Source: Skeletonema tropicum (lineage: Eukaryota > Bacillariophyta > Thalassiosirophyceae > Thalassiosirales > Thalassiosiraceae). Taken from it: DNA of 64,000 nt. This document shows positions 30,690 to 41,506 of this stretch, in pieces (within the stretch, counting starts at the first letter, position 1; each line of letters starts with the position of its first letter). Where the stretch lies: NCBI GenBank assembly GCA_037178625.1, contig CM074140.1:1240001-1304000 (forward strand). The letters are read 5' to 3'. The translations under genes and the position numbers were made by a program. The notes beneath the pieces were generated by a model that was not told the DNA's origin, did not search any database, and worked only from the letters and a program-made list of their open reading frames with translations.

Positions 30690-31363
30690 TATGCGCGTAG
30701 GAGGTTATTTGGAAGAGGAGGTGTACTACTTTTGAAGCGTAGGACAATCACCAACGAACAGAAGCTAGAGTCATTATGTCATCTTGCAAGAGATGCAACC
30801 AAAGGCAAGTGTGTAGTGTGTATGAGGAGGGCGGGGAGATCAGTCACGAGTCACAGACACATCATCTTGGGGCGTCATGCTCCTTTGTCATCTTGACTTA
30901 TCTTCCACTTCACTTTGTGATTCACATAAGTAGGAATTAGAATGAAAGTTATGCAAAGCCACTTGGTTTTGCTATTAGACAATTCGGTATTCGATGTGAC
31001 GTTGAGAAATGAGAAAGGAGTGAGAAAGGTCGGAATTTCTCTAGATCGCTTCTCGAAGACATTTTGTTTTTGTAGCATGGACACAAGACCTACACAAGAC
31101 TTTTGATTTGACTCAGAGCCAGCATCAACGCACCAACCTGTGAGAAGAATGGAGCTACCGCTACGCTCGATTTGGTCCGCTAAAAAACCTTATTAAATTG
31201 ATTTCATATTATCAACGCCACCCGCCTGTCTCTCAAAAGCAAATACTAAGTATTGAGGAGATTGAGCGAAGAGAGAAGCAGTGGAGCCTGGCCACGACAT
31301 TAATCCAGAGAGCAACGCAAGGTCATAATCATATTACTCATTATCAGAAAACGCATAGTTCAA
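30690..31363. other. Divergent intergenic spacer, no gene seen
   Basis: 674 bp between the Cys-rich protein and the GPCR-like gene, presumably holding both promoters. Several short ORFs are shadows. No TATA box or repeat stands out, apart from a GAGCTACCGCTACGCTCGAT stretch near 31150 that resembles part of the 187/192 bp tandem unit at 53 kb. Confidence 0.5.
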
Positions 31364-32692
31364 ATGGTCTCTTTATCAGATCCGCTATGCCAAAACACAC
31401 AGCTAAGGGCAATGGCCCTTGTTCCGAAATTCACGGGTCTAATCTCCCTCATCTGTTCAACTTTTATAATTCAACACATCCTTCGCAGTCCCAAGCGACG
31501 CAGGCACATTTACCATCGTCTATTACTGGGTATGAGCACAGCTGACTGCGTTGTATCGATCTGTTGCTTCTTAGGAACATGGCCGATTCCTCGTGGGGAA
31601 GCATGTTTGGCGGCTGGTACAACAGCGACGTGCACACCCCAAGGTTTCTTCGGTCAGACAGGATATGCATGCGCCACAGTATACAATATTTCATTGGTAA
31701 TCTATTATATGCTCGTTATTGTGAAAGGATGGGCAGAAACCCGGGTGTTGAAGATTGAGAAGTATTTACATGCTCTACCTATCCTTGTCGGGTTCGGAAC
31801 TGGGTTTGCAGCTCTTGGGCTGAAGCTTTATAACAACGCTGGGTGGATTTGCTGGATTGCTCCTAACCCCAACAATCCCGAACGAAACAACCCCAACTAC
31901 GATGTATACCGTCTTGCCTTCTTATATGGTATTGGCTGGTTTGCCATTGTCTTCCTTGCCATAAGCATGTCTATAATTTATTTTCGTGTGCTCAAACAAG
32001 AAAAGAAGCTTGACAAGTACTCCTATAATAAGAGCTATAAACAGAAGAAGCGAAAGCAAAGTAAGAAGATTCGCAATCAAGCGTTTCTATATGTTGGATG
32101 CTTGTACATGACATGGATATTCGCAACGGTACGATTTGACATGTCAACTGATTCATTTGGTATCTCTTCATCATCTTAATTTTCATCTTCTTCCTCACTC
32201 GTCGTTGATGGCTCCAATCTTGGCTTCACTATCCAGGTCTTTCGTGTCATGCAATTTGCAGAGAAGACACCCCCAACATTTCTTGCTGTACTCTTCGTCA
32301 CCTTTTTTCCACTCCAAGGCCTCTTTACCCTGGTAGTCTACATGTTTCCACGCATCCTACGCTATTTCGAAAAGGGTACTCTTATTCAATCATGGAAGAG
32401 AAAGTTATTTTCGTCTTCCAAAAACAATGTTTCCAACAACAATGTTCCGAAGAAGCCGAAATCCCAGACAAATATAGAAACACATGTCAGTGATGGGAGA
32501 ATTGTAGAGGATGGGGAGAGTGGAGCTGCTTCTCTCGAGGTGGAAGTCGATCATGGACATGAAGACGAAAAAGAAAGAGAAGGCGTGAATGGAAACAACG
32601 CAAAGGGGGAAGAAAACTCTGGCGACGATCGTACATGGGACGGAGAGAAGGATGCTATTGATGAACTAGAAGACATAGTGGACTTGATGTGA
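31364..32692 (+). CDS. Seven-TM GPCR-like receptor with acidic tail
   Basis: Exons 31364-32128 and 32237-32692; intron 32129-32236 (108 bp, GTACGA...TCCAG, phase 0); 406 residues. TM segments: ~20-40 (FTGLISLICSTFIIQHIL), ~55-75 (LLLGMSTADCVVSICCFLG), ~100-125 (ACATVYNISLVIYYMLVIV), ~140-160, ~190-215 (LAFLYGIGWFAIVFLAISM), ~245-270 spanning the splice junction, and ~275-295 (FLAVLFVTFFPLQGLFTLV). The PQGFFGQ loop and conserved Cys before TM3 resemble the cAMP-receptor-like GPCR group of protists. The third cytosolic loop is very basic (KSYKQKKRKQSKKIR), as in G-protein-binding loops. The C-terminal ~100 residues are acidic and Glu/Asp-rich. Ligand unknown. Confidence 0.8.
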
Positions 32693-32782
32693 AAGGTATC
32701 AATTTAAACGTGACTTGCTGATATGCAATTTGGAAATGCGTTGATTGGCATTGTGTTGAAATTGCAAGCCCAGAGCCCAGAG

Positions 32783-34046
32783 AGCTGCAGACAAACAATC
32801 CTAACAGGAGTAGCATGCCTCTTACGTCACATCACAAAAGCAGCAGGTGTGAAAGTCATTCTATGCATCAATACTTAGCTGGACACGTCAGTATAGTTAA
32901 TAGAAGCAAGTGATATTTATTTCGTATGCATGAAAAGAGTAATTCACTTACGAACAGAGCCTGATCAACAAAGAATGTTCTTTGAGTTGCCTCAGACCGT
33001 ATTGATCTTTGAGATTTTGGCATCCAAGCATGAATGCAGCGCAATTATTTAATGATGCAAGTGTCAATGTTATCAGCAAACTTCTTGTTGATCTTGGCTG
33101 CCTTCGGTACACAGCTTCATAGAACGGATGACCTCTTCCCTTGTACCTTTTGTGAAAGTGTGAAAGTACAAAGCAGGAACATCCGAAACAAAGCCATCAT
33201 TGACGACACGTCCAACTTCCGCCATCTTACCGAATCGTGGATTGTCTACGTCCAACCACAATGGATCTTTCAAATTCCAATCCATGAGGCTGTGATCAAG
33301 GTCAAGGGAATGAAGGATAGTGCAGACGAACATTGCCTCACCATCCGTACCCGGAAAAACTTCTTGTTCTTGTATTTCTCAAACTCAGCAAAGAAGATGG
33401 AACGTACTTGCACGACAAAGTTGACAAACTGAGAATACTTCACGCGATCAGCGATTTGTGCATGTTGGCACACATTGCTCTTAATGCCGTGATTGAAGGC
33501 TTGGACGAGTGGCTTCTCGGGCTTCAAACAATCAAGACCTTCATCCACCCAAGTCTGAAAGAATCCATTGAAGAAGGTGTAACCAAAGTAGTTGTACATA
33601 ACGTGACAACACTGCTCTGCCTAGAGAAAGGATTCACATCGGCCACAGCTTCGTCAACATCCACGCCCCAGTCAGCCATGGCATGAAGCTTGGCATGCTG
33701 ATGCTGGGCTGCAATCGTGTTGAACCATAAAAGAATCAATGTTTCCTTTGCATTGAGATTGATATCATCCATCTTCGCTTTGACGAATCTCTTTGTGTCC
33801 AAATCAATGTCAACAAAGAACAAGTCCGCAACTTGAAAATTGCACTCATTGTCAACCCAGGCAAAGTTGGCAAAGAAGAAGCCAGCGATGTTGCCAAGCT
33901 CACTGTCTGTTGGTAAAGTCCTGGGGAGATATCAATTCCAGCTAGCTTCACTCCATTGTGCTTCTTGTGAAGGGCTTCAAAGAGCAAAATCAAGCAAGCT
34001 TTGTTGTGTTCCCAAAGTGTGCAACACATCGTCCCAGACATAAAAT
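32783..34046 (-). pseudogene. Broken unrecognised gene, duplication copy A
   Basis: Minus-strand remnants in at least three frames: FFVDIDLDTKRFVKAKMDD..ILLWFNTIAAQHQHAKLHAMADWGV, then MYNYFGYTFFNGFFQTW..VNFVVQVRSIFFAEFEKYK, then MFVCTILHSLDLDHSLMDW..PLWLDVDNPRFGKMAE. The order is collinear and protein-like, so this was one gene, with frame changes that are frameshifts or unmodelled introns. The family is not recognised. The segment is a direct duplicate of 37450-38710. Confidence 0.55.
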
Positions 34047-34690
34047 GTTGATCATCGAATCACCTTCTGATCTCTCCAACATGGGTCCATTGGGGTCATG
34101 TCTTGCCATTCCTATCGTTGGATTCGTCTTCATCGGCGATGTTGGTGGTCGTAGGGGGTCGGATGGGTCGAACGGGAGATCGGGCCAAAATCACTCAAAA
34201 AAAATTGGCGCGCCTCGCTATCCGGCCTCAAAATCACACAGAACAAAGACATCACCAAAACCACCATGTTCGACGGCACCATGCACCATGTTACGGATGT
34301 CGTCGGAGGCCGAACGATGGCTCCATGTACAGCTTATTGTCTATATATTCAATGTCTACAGTCATTATTTGGCTCGAAATAGGTCTACGTGGTCGTAATG
34401 CAATTTGAAATGTGGGCATGGAAAATTGCCATCTTTCGGCTATCTTACCCATCATGGTCAATATCACAACATTACGAACGTTCTAATGCAGTGAATACAT
34501 CCGCTGGAGTTATATAAAGATTGGGTGGGTCGGTTTTGCATCGTGGTCCAATTTGCTAATCAACAGTACAGTCCATTCTTTGGTATATGAACTCACACAC
34601 CATCACCTCTACGCCGTACCGATGAACAAACAACTATTGTGGGGTGCAGGTGACTTTTATACAGAATATTTACAATATTTACATTCTCTT
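34047..34690. other. Spacer between duplication copy A and the MITE-split gene
   Basis: No convincing gene. It contains a plus-strand TATATAAA at about 34511-34518 without a matching gene downstream; the ORF there (34553-34831) is mostly antisense to the MITE-split gene. Composition is mixed, with a GGGGGTCGGATGGG run near 34155. Confidence 0.5.
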
Positions 34691-36694
34691 TCAAGAGATC
34701 ATCCCATCGTCATCGCCATCGCCATCGTCATCATCACTTGGGGGGATGTAACTGGTTACAAAAGTGGTCGTCAAATCCTTCTTATCTGCCAATTGATATC
34801 TAGCATGTCCAGCGATCTCAGTGCCAAATGATTCAATTATTGCTCGCATAGGTGCATGCTTCTGAAAATCCTTCTCTTCAACAACACTTAAGTAAATAGA
34901 GTCTTCCACTTTAGTGAACTCAGCCAAAATATCCATCTTGGTTGCTTTCGCCTTCTTCAACTGGTCTGCCCGACGCTTGGTGCTGAGGGTGTTTGGAGTC
35001 TTTCCATCTGCAATATTTCGGACAAGTTTAATGAATTGACCGAGATTATTCTCTTCAGTGCAAGTTTCAGGCCCGTTCTGTCAAGAGTTTTTTGAGCCTA
35101 TTTTGGAGCCTATTCTTGTCCCTATTTTCTCACCTCAAGAATAGGATGGAAAATAGGCTCAAAACCCCCTCAAAATCAGACCCTTTTTGAGGAGGTTTTC
35201 GATCCTATTTTCAAACCTATTTTCAAACGAAGATCAGGAATATCGGAAACACCACCTCTATCATCCACACTGGTCTAATCTGGCAACGGCACCATGATAG
35301 CCGCTGTTAGTAGCTATGTCCGCTCAGCCACTCCATTAAAAATGATTCGAGTGGTCTAAACCGAACATAATAATGCCATGAGTGGTAGAGCCGCAGGGTT
35401 TTACATACAGTTCAATAATAATATAAAATATTAATTACATATATGTTTTAATGACTACCTAAATCCCCCCCCTTATTCTTCACCCCTTTGATACTATTGG
35501 CGTTGAAATAACCGAACCTATCGCATATATTATCGAGAGACAAAGTTTTATCGCTCGCCACTATTTAATCCACCGCATAAGCTTATTGCTGTGCTGAGTT
35601 GTGTATCTAGTAATTTATGCCTTTTTTGTGTGCACATCATAATTAAATGCCTACTTGAGGGGTAGTGATATTGATAGCTGTTCCGGGAGGACGAATTATC
35701 GGTTCGTAATAATATCATTAATATGCCAAGGCGAAGTGGTTTCATTCATTGTCTAACTACCCCTAACGCACTGGTTTGCATCCACATGTTGTGTCGATCT
35801 TGATCACTTGGAATGGCGCCTCATTAATTAAATAACTAGGTCATCTACAACGACGCCCTGGTGAGAATATTTTGTCATAAGCCATATCTATTAGCGACGC
35901 TATCGATAATACACCGATAATCTTTATGGACGTATTTGAAGGGCCGTCTGTGTAGGATGTCATCGTGCCGACATGGTGGTTTACATTGGGTGGCCATTCT
36001 CGGAAATCACCGAATCTACGGCGAAACTCGGCGTTCAAAAATAGGACGGGCCATTTCGCCATTCTGTCAACAAAAGCCCTATTTCCTATTTTGCCGAAAG
36101 AAGCGGATAGAAAAGAAAAGAGGGAAGAATAGGCTCCTCCAGAATAGGCTCCAAAAACTCTTGACAGAACGGGCCTCAGTTGCTGTCCGCAGCACAAAAG
36201 TCTTGGTCATACCACTCACTGCACGGTTGTAAAAGCGCGGAAGGACTTTTTCGAGTTCTTCAAAGAAACAATTCGATGGGACATCTTTCGTGATCACCTA
36301 CAACGTATCGTGCAATGTCAATCTCAGTCTTTAACGATGTTGACCGACAACTCGCCGACGTACCAATGAAGTAGTATCTGGAAAACCTGCACAAAGACAA
36401 GAGTTCTCCGTCTACTTTTGGAATGGTGTTGCACCTGTTTTCTTGGTAGTGAAGATTTAGAACGTTATCTGTAGACAGATCCGCAAGATCGATTTTGACA
36501 TTGTAGGGAGCAGGGTTAGGCTGGAATGTATTCTTGGATTTAGCACCGGAGCCCCCTTCTCTCACGCACTTAACCCATCCTTCCAAGTCAGCGTCGGTCA
36601 CTCCTAAAAGCTTGGCGAAAGCTGATTCATGTATCCAGTAGGTGGATGTCTCGAGAGTGATGACGGCTTTCGCCACTTGTAGGAATGACACCAT
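34691..36694 (-). pseudogene. Unrecognised gene split by a Harbinger-like MITE
   Basis: Coding on both sides of the MITE at 35070-36175. Upstream part: a 145-residue frame from 36694 (MVSFLQVAKAVITLETS) and a second frame (36297-36179) reading FFEELEKVLPRFYNRAVSG; the step between them is probably an intron near 36300-36360 that I could not place with certainty. Downstream part: 35068-34691, ending in SDDDDGDGDDDG and a stop. Removing the MITE plus one TCA copy joins RTAT to ETCTEENNLG in frame with no stop, so the gene was intact before insertion. As it stands translation enters the MITE. Function unknown; no domain recognised. Confidence 0.68.
35070..36175. mobile_element. 1.1 kb PIF/Harbinger-like MITE inside a coding exon
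   Basis: Inverted repeats begin GGCCCGTTCTGTCAAGAG at 35070 and, in complement, end at 36175; similarity extends about 45 bp with GAGCCTATTTTGGAGCC-type repeats. The 3 bp TCA flanks both sides (35067-35069, 36176-36178) and its removal restores the host reading frame, which fixes the boundaries. A GGCC start and 3 bp duplication fit PIF/Harbinger. No transposase ORF. Tandem GAGCCTATTTT / AAAATAGG modules crowd both ends. The interior (about 35250-35900) is AT-rich with short ORFs only. Confidence 0.88.
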
Positions 36695-37119
36695 CGGAAT
36701 CTGGCACGCTTTGCTACAATTATTCTACTCAATCATCTATTATCTACCTAATGAATAGACAAGGCATGCTTTTATGGACGAATATCTTGTTATTGTTAGC
36801 AAATATGAACCAAATGCATCGCCGACGTGTGAAAAGCGATCTCTCTATGGCATTGCCCAGTTTAGACGCAGTATTACGCAGCAAAAAGAGCTATTCCAAC
36901 CTAACACAGCGATCGGATCGCTCCAATAGGTCTTCTAGAAGAGCTCTGCAAGTGGAACGGGTTGAATCGACCGCTTAGTTGCCGAGAATGAACAGCCTGA
37001 CTGTCGGAGGTCGGATTTTCTCTGCAATTCTAAAATTGCTAACAAATCGCTAGTAAAACGAACGAAAAAAATTTGAAAATGGGTTGAAATGATGTCTCAG
37101 GGAGTCGTCGATTCTATTG

Positions 37120-37218
37120 CTCTGAGGGGTCGAATGCTGTCGTACAGATATGCACTGGATTCCTGAACACCTCACGAGTCGAATGCATACCTGTACGACA
37201 GCATTCGACCCCCCAGAG
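37120..37218. repeat. Inverted repeat, 35 bp arms
   Basis: Arms 37120-37154 and 37184-37218 (core GGGTCGAATGCTGTCGTACA) are complementary with about two mismatches around a 29 base loop. It could be a foldback element, or a hairpin formed if transcribed. No flanking target duplication was identified. Confidence 0.8.
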
Positions 37219-37449
37219 TGTGAGAGAGCCGTTCCAAAGTCAGACAAGTGCAAAACTTTGGACGATTCCAACTCGTCTCACAGTCGACCAAATCACACGA
37301 ACAACACATGAATCATAAACTAGAGGAGATAAGCTTTCCATTGGTAGTCTTGGTTTCATCGTAGAGTTACTATTCGCTTACTCTATCTATTTCCAAAAAA
37401 ATAGCCATTTTAAGGTTTTCTTAGGCGCGCTACTAGCGTCACCACCCAT

Positions 37450-38710
37450 AGCTGCAGACAAACAATCCTAACAGGAGTAGCATGCCTCTTACGTCACATC
37501 ACAAAAGCAGCAGGTGTGAAAGTCATTGCATGCATCAATACTTAGCTGGACACGTCAGTATAGTTAGTAGAATCAAGTGATATTTATTTCGTATGCATGA
37601 AAAGAGTAATTCACTTACGAACAGAGCCTGATCAACAAAGAATGTTCTTTGAGTTGCCTCAGACCGTATTGATCTTTGAGATTTTGGCATCCAAGCATGA
37701 ATGCAGCGCAATTATTTAATGATGCAAGTGTCAATGTTATCAGCAAACTTCTTGTTGATCTTGGCTGCCTTCGGTACACAGCTTCATAGAACGGATGACC
37801 TCTTCCCTTGTACCTTTTCCTTTTGAGAAAGTACAAAGCAGGAACATCCGAAACAAAGCCATCATTGACGACACGTCCAACTTCCGCCATCTTACCGAAT
37901 CGTGGATTGTCTACGTCCAACCACAATGGATCTTTCAAATTCCAATCCATGAGGCTGTGATCAAGGTCAAGGGAATGAAGGATAGTGCAGACGAACATTG
38001 CATCCGTACCCGGAAAAACTTCTTGTTCTTGTATTTCTCAAACTCAGCAAAGAAGATAGAACGTACTTGCATGACAAAGTTGACAAACTGAGAATACTTC
38101 ACCGATCAGCGATTTGTGCATGTTGACACACATTGCTCTTAATGCCGTGATTGAAGGCTTGGGCGAGTGGCTTCTCGGGCTTCAAACAATCAAGACCTTC
38201 ATCCACCCAAGTCTGAAAGAATCCATTGAAGAAGGTGTAACCAAAGTAGTTGTACATAACGTGACAACACTGCTCTACCTAGAGCTAGAGAAAGGATTCA
38301 CATCGGCCACAGCTTCGTCAACATCCACGCCCCAGTCAGCCATGGCATGAAGCTTGGCATGCTGATGCTGGGCTGCAATCGTGTTGAACCATAAAAGAAT
38401 CAATGTTTCCTTTGCATTGAAATTGATATCATCCAGCTTCGCTTTGACGAATCTCTTTGTGTCCAAATCAATATCAACAAAGAACAAGTCCGCAACTTGA
38501 AAATTGCACTCATTGTCAACCCAGGCAAAGTTGGCAAAGAAGAAGCCAGCGATGTTGCCAAGCTCACTGCCTGTTGGTAAAGTCCTGGGGAGATATCAGT
38601 TCCAGCTAGCTTCACTCCATTGTGCTTCTTGTGAAGGGCTTCAAAGAGCAAAATCAAGCAAGCTTTGTTGTGTTCCCAAAGTATGCATCACATCGTCCCA
38701 GACATAAAAT
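37450..38710 (-). pseudogene. Broken unrecognised gene, duplication copy B
   Basis: Direct duplicate of 32783-34046, more than 95% identical by eye, with small indels (for example CCTTTTCCTTTTGAG near 37815 against CCTTTTGTGAAAGTG in copy A, and an extra AGAGCT near 38281). The same three minus-strand frame segments are visible. The frame changes are shared, so either the gene was already broken before duplication or the breaks are introns. Confidence 0.55.
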
Positions 38711-38870
38711 ATCGTACATATAGGCGTCTTCGCGCTGAATAGTGGATTCGGAATTGTAGAGTATCTTGTATCTTTTGCTGTGGGTTTTCGCGTAAAGGTA
38801 AGACGCGAGTACCGGTTACAGCTGTTTTCACGGATTTTCGGATAGCCGTTCAAGTTTCGAATTCCTACGT

Positions 38871-39071
38871 ATGTTAGGTACAAATGACGTAGTGAGTCTT
38901 ATAAAAACCCATTGGGCCGATTTCTCCCAACTCACCCCTCAACAAGAGCCACTCCGCGCAAAAAGATGCCAACCATGGCCAAATGCCGGAGCGTACTACG
39001 CACAACAAGTTGAATATTTACTCAACCAAAAGGATAAATTAACCTCTCTTGCATGTCTAGATCCAAAATAG
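38871..39071 (+). CDS. Small ORF upstream of the transposase-derived gene
   Basis: 66 codons (MLGTNDVVSLIKTHWADFSQ start), 28 bp ahead of the next ATG and in another frame. Reads like a real peptide but has no recognised domain. It could be an upstream ORF or a displaced exon of the next gene. A TATA-like TATAAAAA at 38900-38907 lies inside it, which argues that the main transcript starts downstream of its ATG. Confidence 0.25.
   Translation: MLGTNDVVSLIKTHWADFSQLTPQQEPLRAKRCQPWPNAGAYYAQQVEYLLNQKDKLTSLACLDPK
38900..38907 (+). promoter_or_regulatory. TATA-like box before the 703-aa ORF
   Basis: TATAAAAA about 195 bp upstream of the ATG at 39100; an expected start near 38930 would give a leader of about 165 nt. 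Confidence 0.35.
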
Positions 39072-39099
39072 CCAATTAGGTTGACTAAAGATTGTAATC

Positions 39100-41211
39100 A
39101 TGAACGATGGTAATACACTTTTTGAATACCTTTTCACACGGCTCATCAGTAAAAGTGACACTTATCGCGGCAGGTGGATTTGCGACCAGTCGTTGGTAGA
39201 GATATTGCACAGACACTATACGAATGTAGATAAAGACAATACCTTACGGAACAAACTCGTGCAGCGTCTGAACAAGGCAGCCGGACCTTTCAACAGCAGC
39301 AATGTACACAAGATATACCACAAAAATTTCACAACATCATGTCCATTCAATTCGTCATTACGCCGGATGGTGCACTATTACTACTTTGGAAAGGGAGAGA
39401 AATTGCCCAACGAACCAATACGCGCAGCAGAGTTATTGTGCACAGAAATAGAACATATACAGAGTTACAGTGCAACTAATAATCGGCAGCGATCTTGCAA
39501 CAAGCCGGAGCAAGTATCATTTCCCGACGATGGATGCGCTGGTAAGAAGAAGAACAAAAATAATGAGAACAAACGTAAAGAAGCAACAAAATCATCAGCG
39601 GCTGCACCAATTACTCCTACTCCACAAAAAAGAACAAGGCGCTCGCAACGACTAGTTGAGCAGCAGCAGAGCCCTCTCGTGCCATTCGTCACCAACGTGG
39701 GTAGATTAGAGGATGAGAATAATCAAGTTGACGACGAAGATGAAGACGAAGACGACGACAATAACAACAGCAGTGGCGATATAGACGGCGATAACAGCAG
39801 CAACAACCAGACTCCGAATATTATATGGCAGTCACCTGAAGCAGCAGCTCTCTTCGGATTTGAAGAAGGTGCCGATGTGTACAACGGACTAGTGCAATTG
39901 GTTGAATCACTTACACTGGTGGGGCAATCAGCAAATGGATACGAAGAAGCAGGCGTCATTGACTTGCACGAAGATAGTAAATTGACAAAGCATGCCTTAT
40001 TTGACTTACGCAATAAATGTTTATACCTCAGGGTTGCGTATTCAATAGCACTTGCCGAGTATCGAGTTGGGTTTCCATTCCAAGCTTGTTGCGACAAAGC
40101 GGCAAGGCTGCTCAATGATTTAACACTGCTCAATGCAGCAACTGGTAGGACAATCATGAATTGGAACCGTATCTTCCGCGTTAATCATCAATTTCCAAAC
40201 CCCAACCCCTACGTCGCCAATGGTATCAAACGAAAGCCTACACTATTTGAGGTATTTCCGACAGCAGCAGTAGATGTGTCAAACTTCATACTTGACCATC
40301 TGGAACATTTCAGCGTTGAATTGCTGAGGGAACATTTTAACACAACAATGATAAAGCAACTAAATGAAGAGGTGAAAACCAACATCAACTTTACCGAAGA
40401 CTCAGAAGAATTTCAACTGGTTGACAGATATCTCAAAAATCCACCATCAGCGTCTAGTATTGATATCAAAATAACACCTACCACCAAAATGATATATGGA
40501 TGGGAGGGCAAGGGTAAGGGACTTCTGCAGATTGCGTATGAACGTGGCTGGATCGATATAGCAACCTTCAGAAAGGGCAGCTACCAAGTGATGAAGTATG
40601 ATGATGAGGGTAACTTGGTTCCTGAGCTTTCCCTCCGGCATTTGCTTGCAAACTGCACAGATTTTTTGTCTGAACAAAGCCAACTCGAATATGTTTGTGA
40701 ATCTTTGGGAGTAAGAGCCTTGATTACAACAAAGTATCATGCTGAATACGCTGGTGAGGGTGTCGAATACTCTTGGGGGTTCTCCAAAGCTCTCTACCGA
40801 AGACATCCATTAGCTCAAAAGAAAACGACTGCTGATTTCCTTGCATTGGTCGACAAGTGTATTTCAAGAGAGGTTCTCACTGTGGATCTCATTCGTAAGT
40901 TCAGTGCCAGGGCAAGAGGTTACATGGAGACATATAAGATGTTGGAGATTGAGGCAAAGAATACCAAGGAGACAGAAGGTAATTCAAGTGAGGATGCACC
41001 CATTCCGCACAAGAGAATTGAAACGCTGAAGAAGGTTTTGAAATGTCATCGTGCTGCTATTGACTTTGACAAATCTTTCATTATGAAAACTGTCTACGCA
41101 AAAGACTTTGATTTCAAGAATGATTTGCTCAAGAAGGAAGAGAAGCTCAACTTTAGTCTCAGAGTAAAACGAGAGAATACGAAGGTGGAAGCGACGGCAA
41201 AGAAGAAATAA
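39100..41211 (+). CDS. 703-aa protein with DDE-transposase-like C-terminal half
   Basis: Single long exon. The C-terminal half (about 450-680) has the layout of a family of fungal/algal transposon proteins: YGWEGKGKGLLQIAYERGW, LRHLLANCTDFLSEQSQLEYV, then KYHAEYAGEGVEYSWGFSKALYRR, in the place of the usual KFHCELNPIEFFWG with the catalytic Glu, and IRKFSARARGYMETYK. The middle (about 155-240) is Lys-rich then strongly acidic with Asn/Asp runs. The N-terminal 120 residues are unknown. The first catalytic Asp is not identifiable, so it may be a domesticated or inactive transposase. No inverted repeats were seen around it. Recognition is by pattern from memory of the family. Confidence 0.5.
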   Translation: MNDGNTLFEYLFTRLISKSDTYRGRWICDQSLVEILHRHYTNVDKDNTLRNKLVQRLNKAAGPFNSSNVHKIYHKNFTTSCPFNSSLRRMVHYYYFGKGEKLPNEPIRAAELLCTEIEHIQSYSATNNRQRSCNKPEQVSFPDDGCAGKKKNKNNENKRKEATKSSAAAPITPTPQKRTRRSQRLVEQQQSPLVPFVTNVGRLEDENNQVDDEDEDEDDDNNNSSGDIDGDNSSNNQTPNIIWQSPEAAALFGFEEGADVYNGLVQLVESLTLVGQSANGYEEAGVIDLHEDSKLTKHALFDLRNKCLYLRVAYSIALAEYRVGFPFQACCDKAARLLNDLTLLNAATGRTIMNWNRIFRVNHQFPNPNPYVANGIKRKPTLFEVFPTAAVDVSNFILDHLEHFSVELLREHFNTTMIKQLNEEVKTNINFTEDSEEFQLVDRYLKNPPSASSIDIKITPTTKMIYGWEGKGKGLLQIAYERGWIDIATFRKGSYQVMKYDDEGNLVPELSLRHLLANCTDFLSEQSQLEYVCESLGVRALITTKYHAEYAGEGVEYSWGFSKALYRRHPLAQKKTTADFLALVDKCISREVLTVDLIRKFSARARGYMETYKMLEIEAKNTKETEGNSSEDAPIPHKRIETLKKVLKCHRAAIDFDKSFIMKTVYAKDFDFKNDLLKKEEKLNFSLRVKRENTKVEATAKKK

Positions 41212-41506
41212 ACATAGGACAATGTTCATTTATGTCTCTTGGTGGAATATGGCATACGAGGCATTATTTACCATGGTCCGGTTGTTGTTCGCAATTGAGA
41301 AAGACGGAGGTAGAGTAGCTCCCCAGTTAAGGGGCTTTCAGTACGTTTGTACGTAGGAATAAAAATTCTGCGATTATCCGCCAAGATTTGCTAACAGCTG
41401 TACGAGTTCAGCAAAATCTTGGCTTTGATCTTTTTGATCCACCACAGCTCACAGCTCACAGCTCACACCCTCTCACACCACACCACCATTATCATCCACT
41501 AGAGAG

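Noticed and set aside
31140..31180. Relation of the GAGCTACCGCTACGCTCGAT stretch to the 53 kb tandem unit
   Set aside because: The match is about 20 bases with differences; too short to call a dispersed copy.
34511..34831. Plus-strand gene behind TATATAAA (ORF 34553-34831)
   Set aside because: The ORF is mainly antisense to the MITE-split gene and has no protein-like composition.
32783..38710. LTR retrotransposon interpretation of the direct repeats
   Set aside because: No TG...CA ends, no primer binding site, no gag-pol between them, and the repeats carry gene-like coding remnants.
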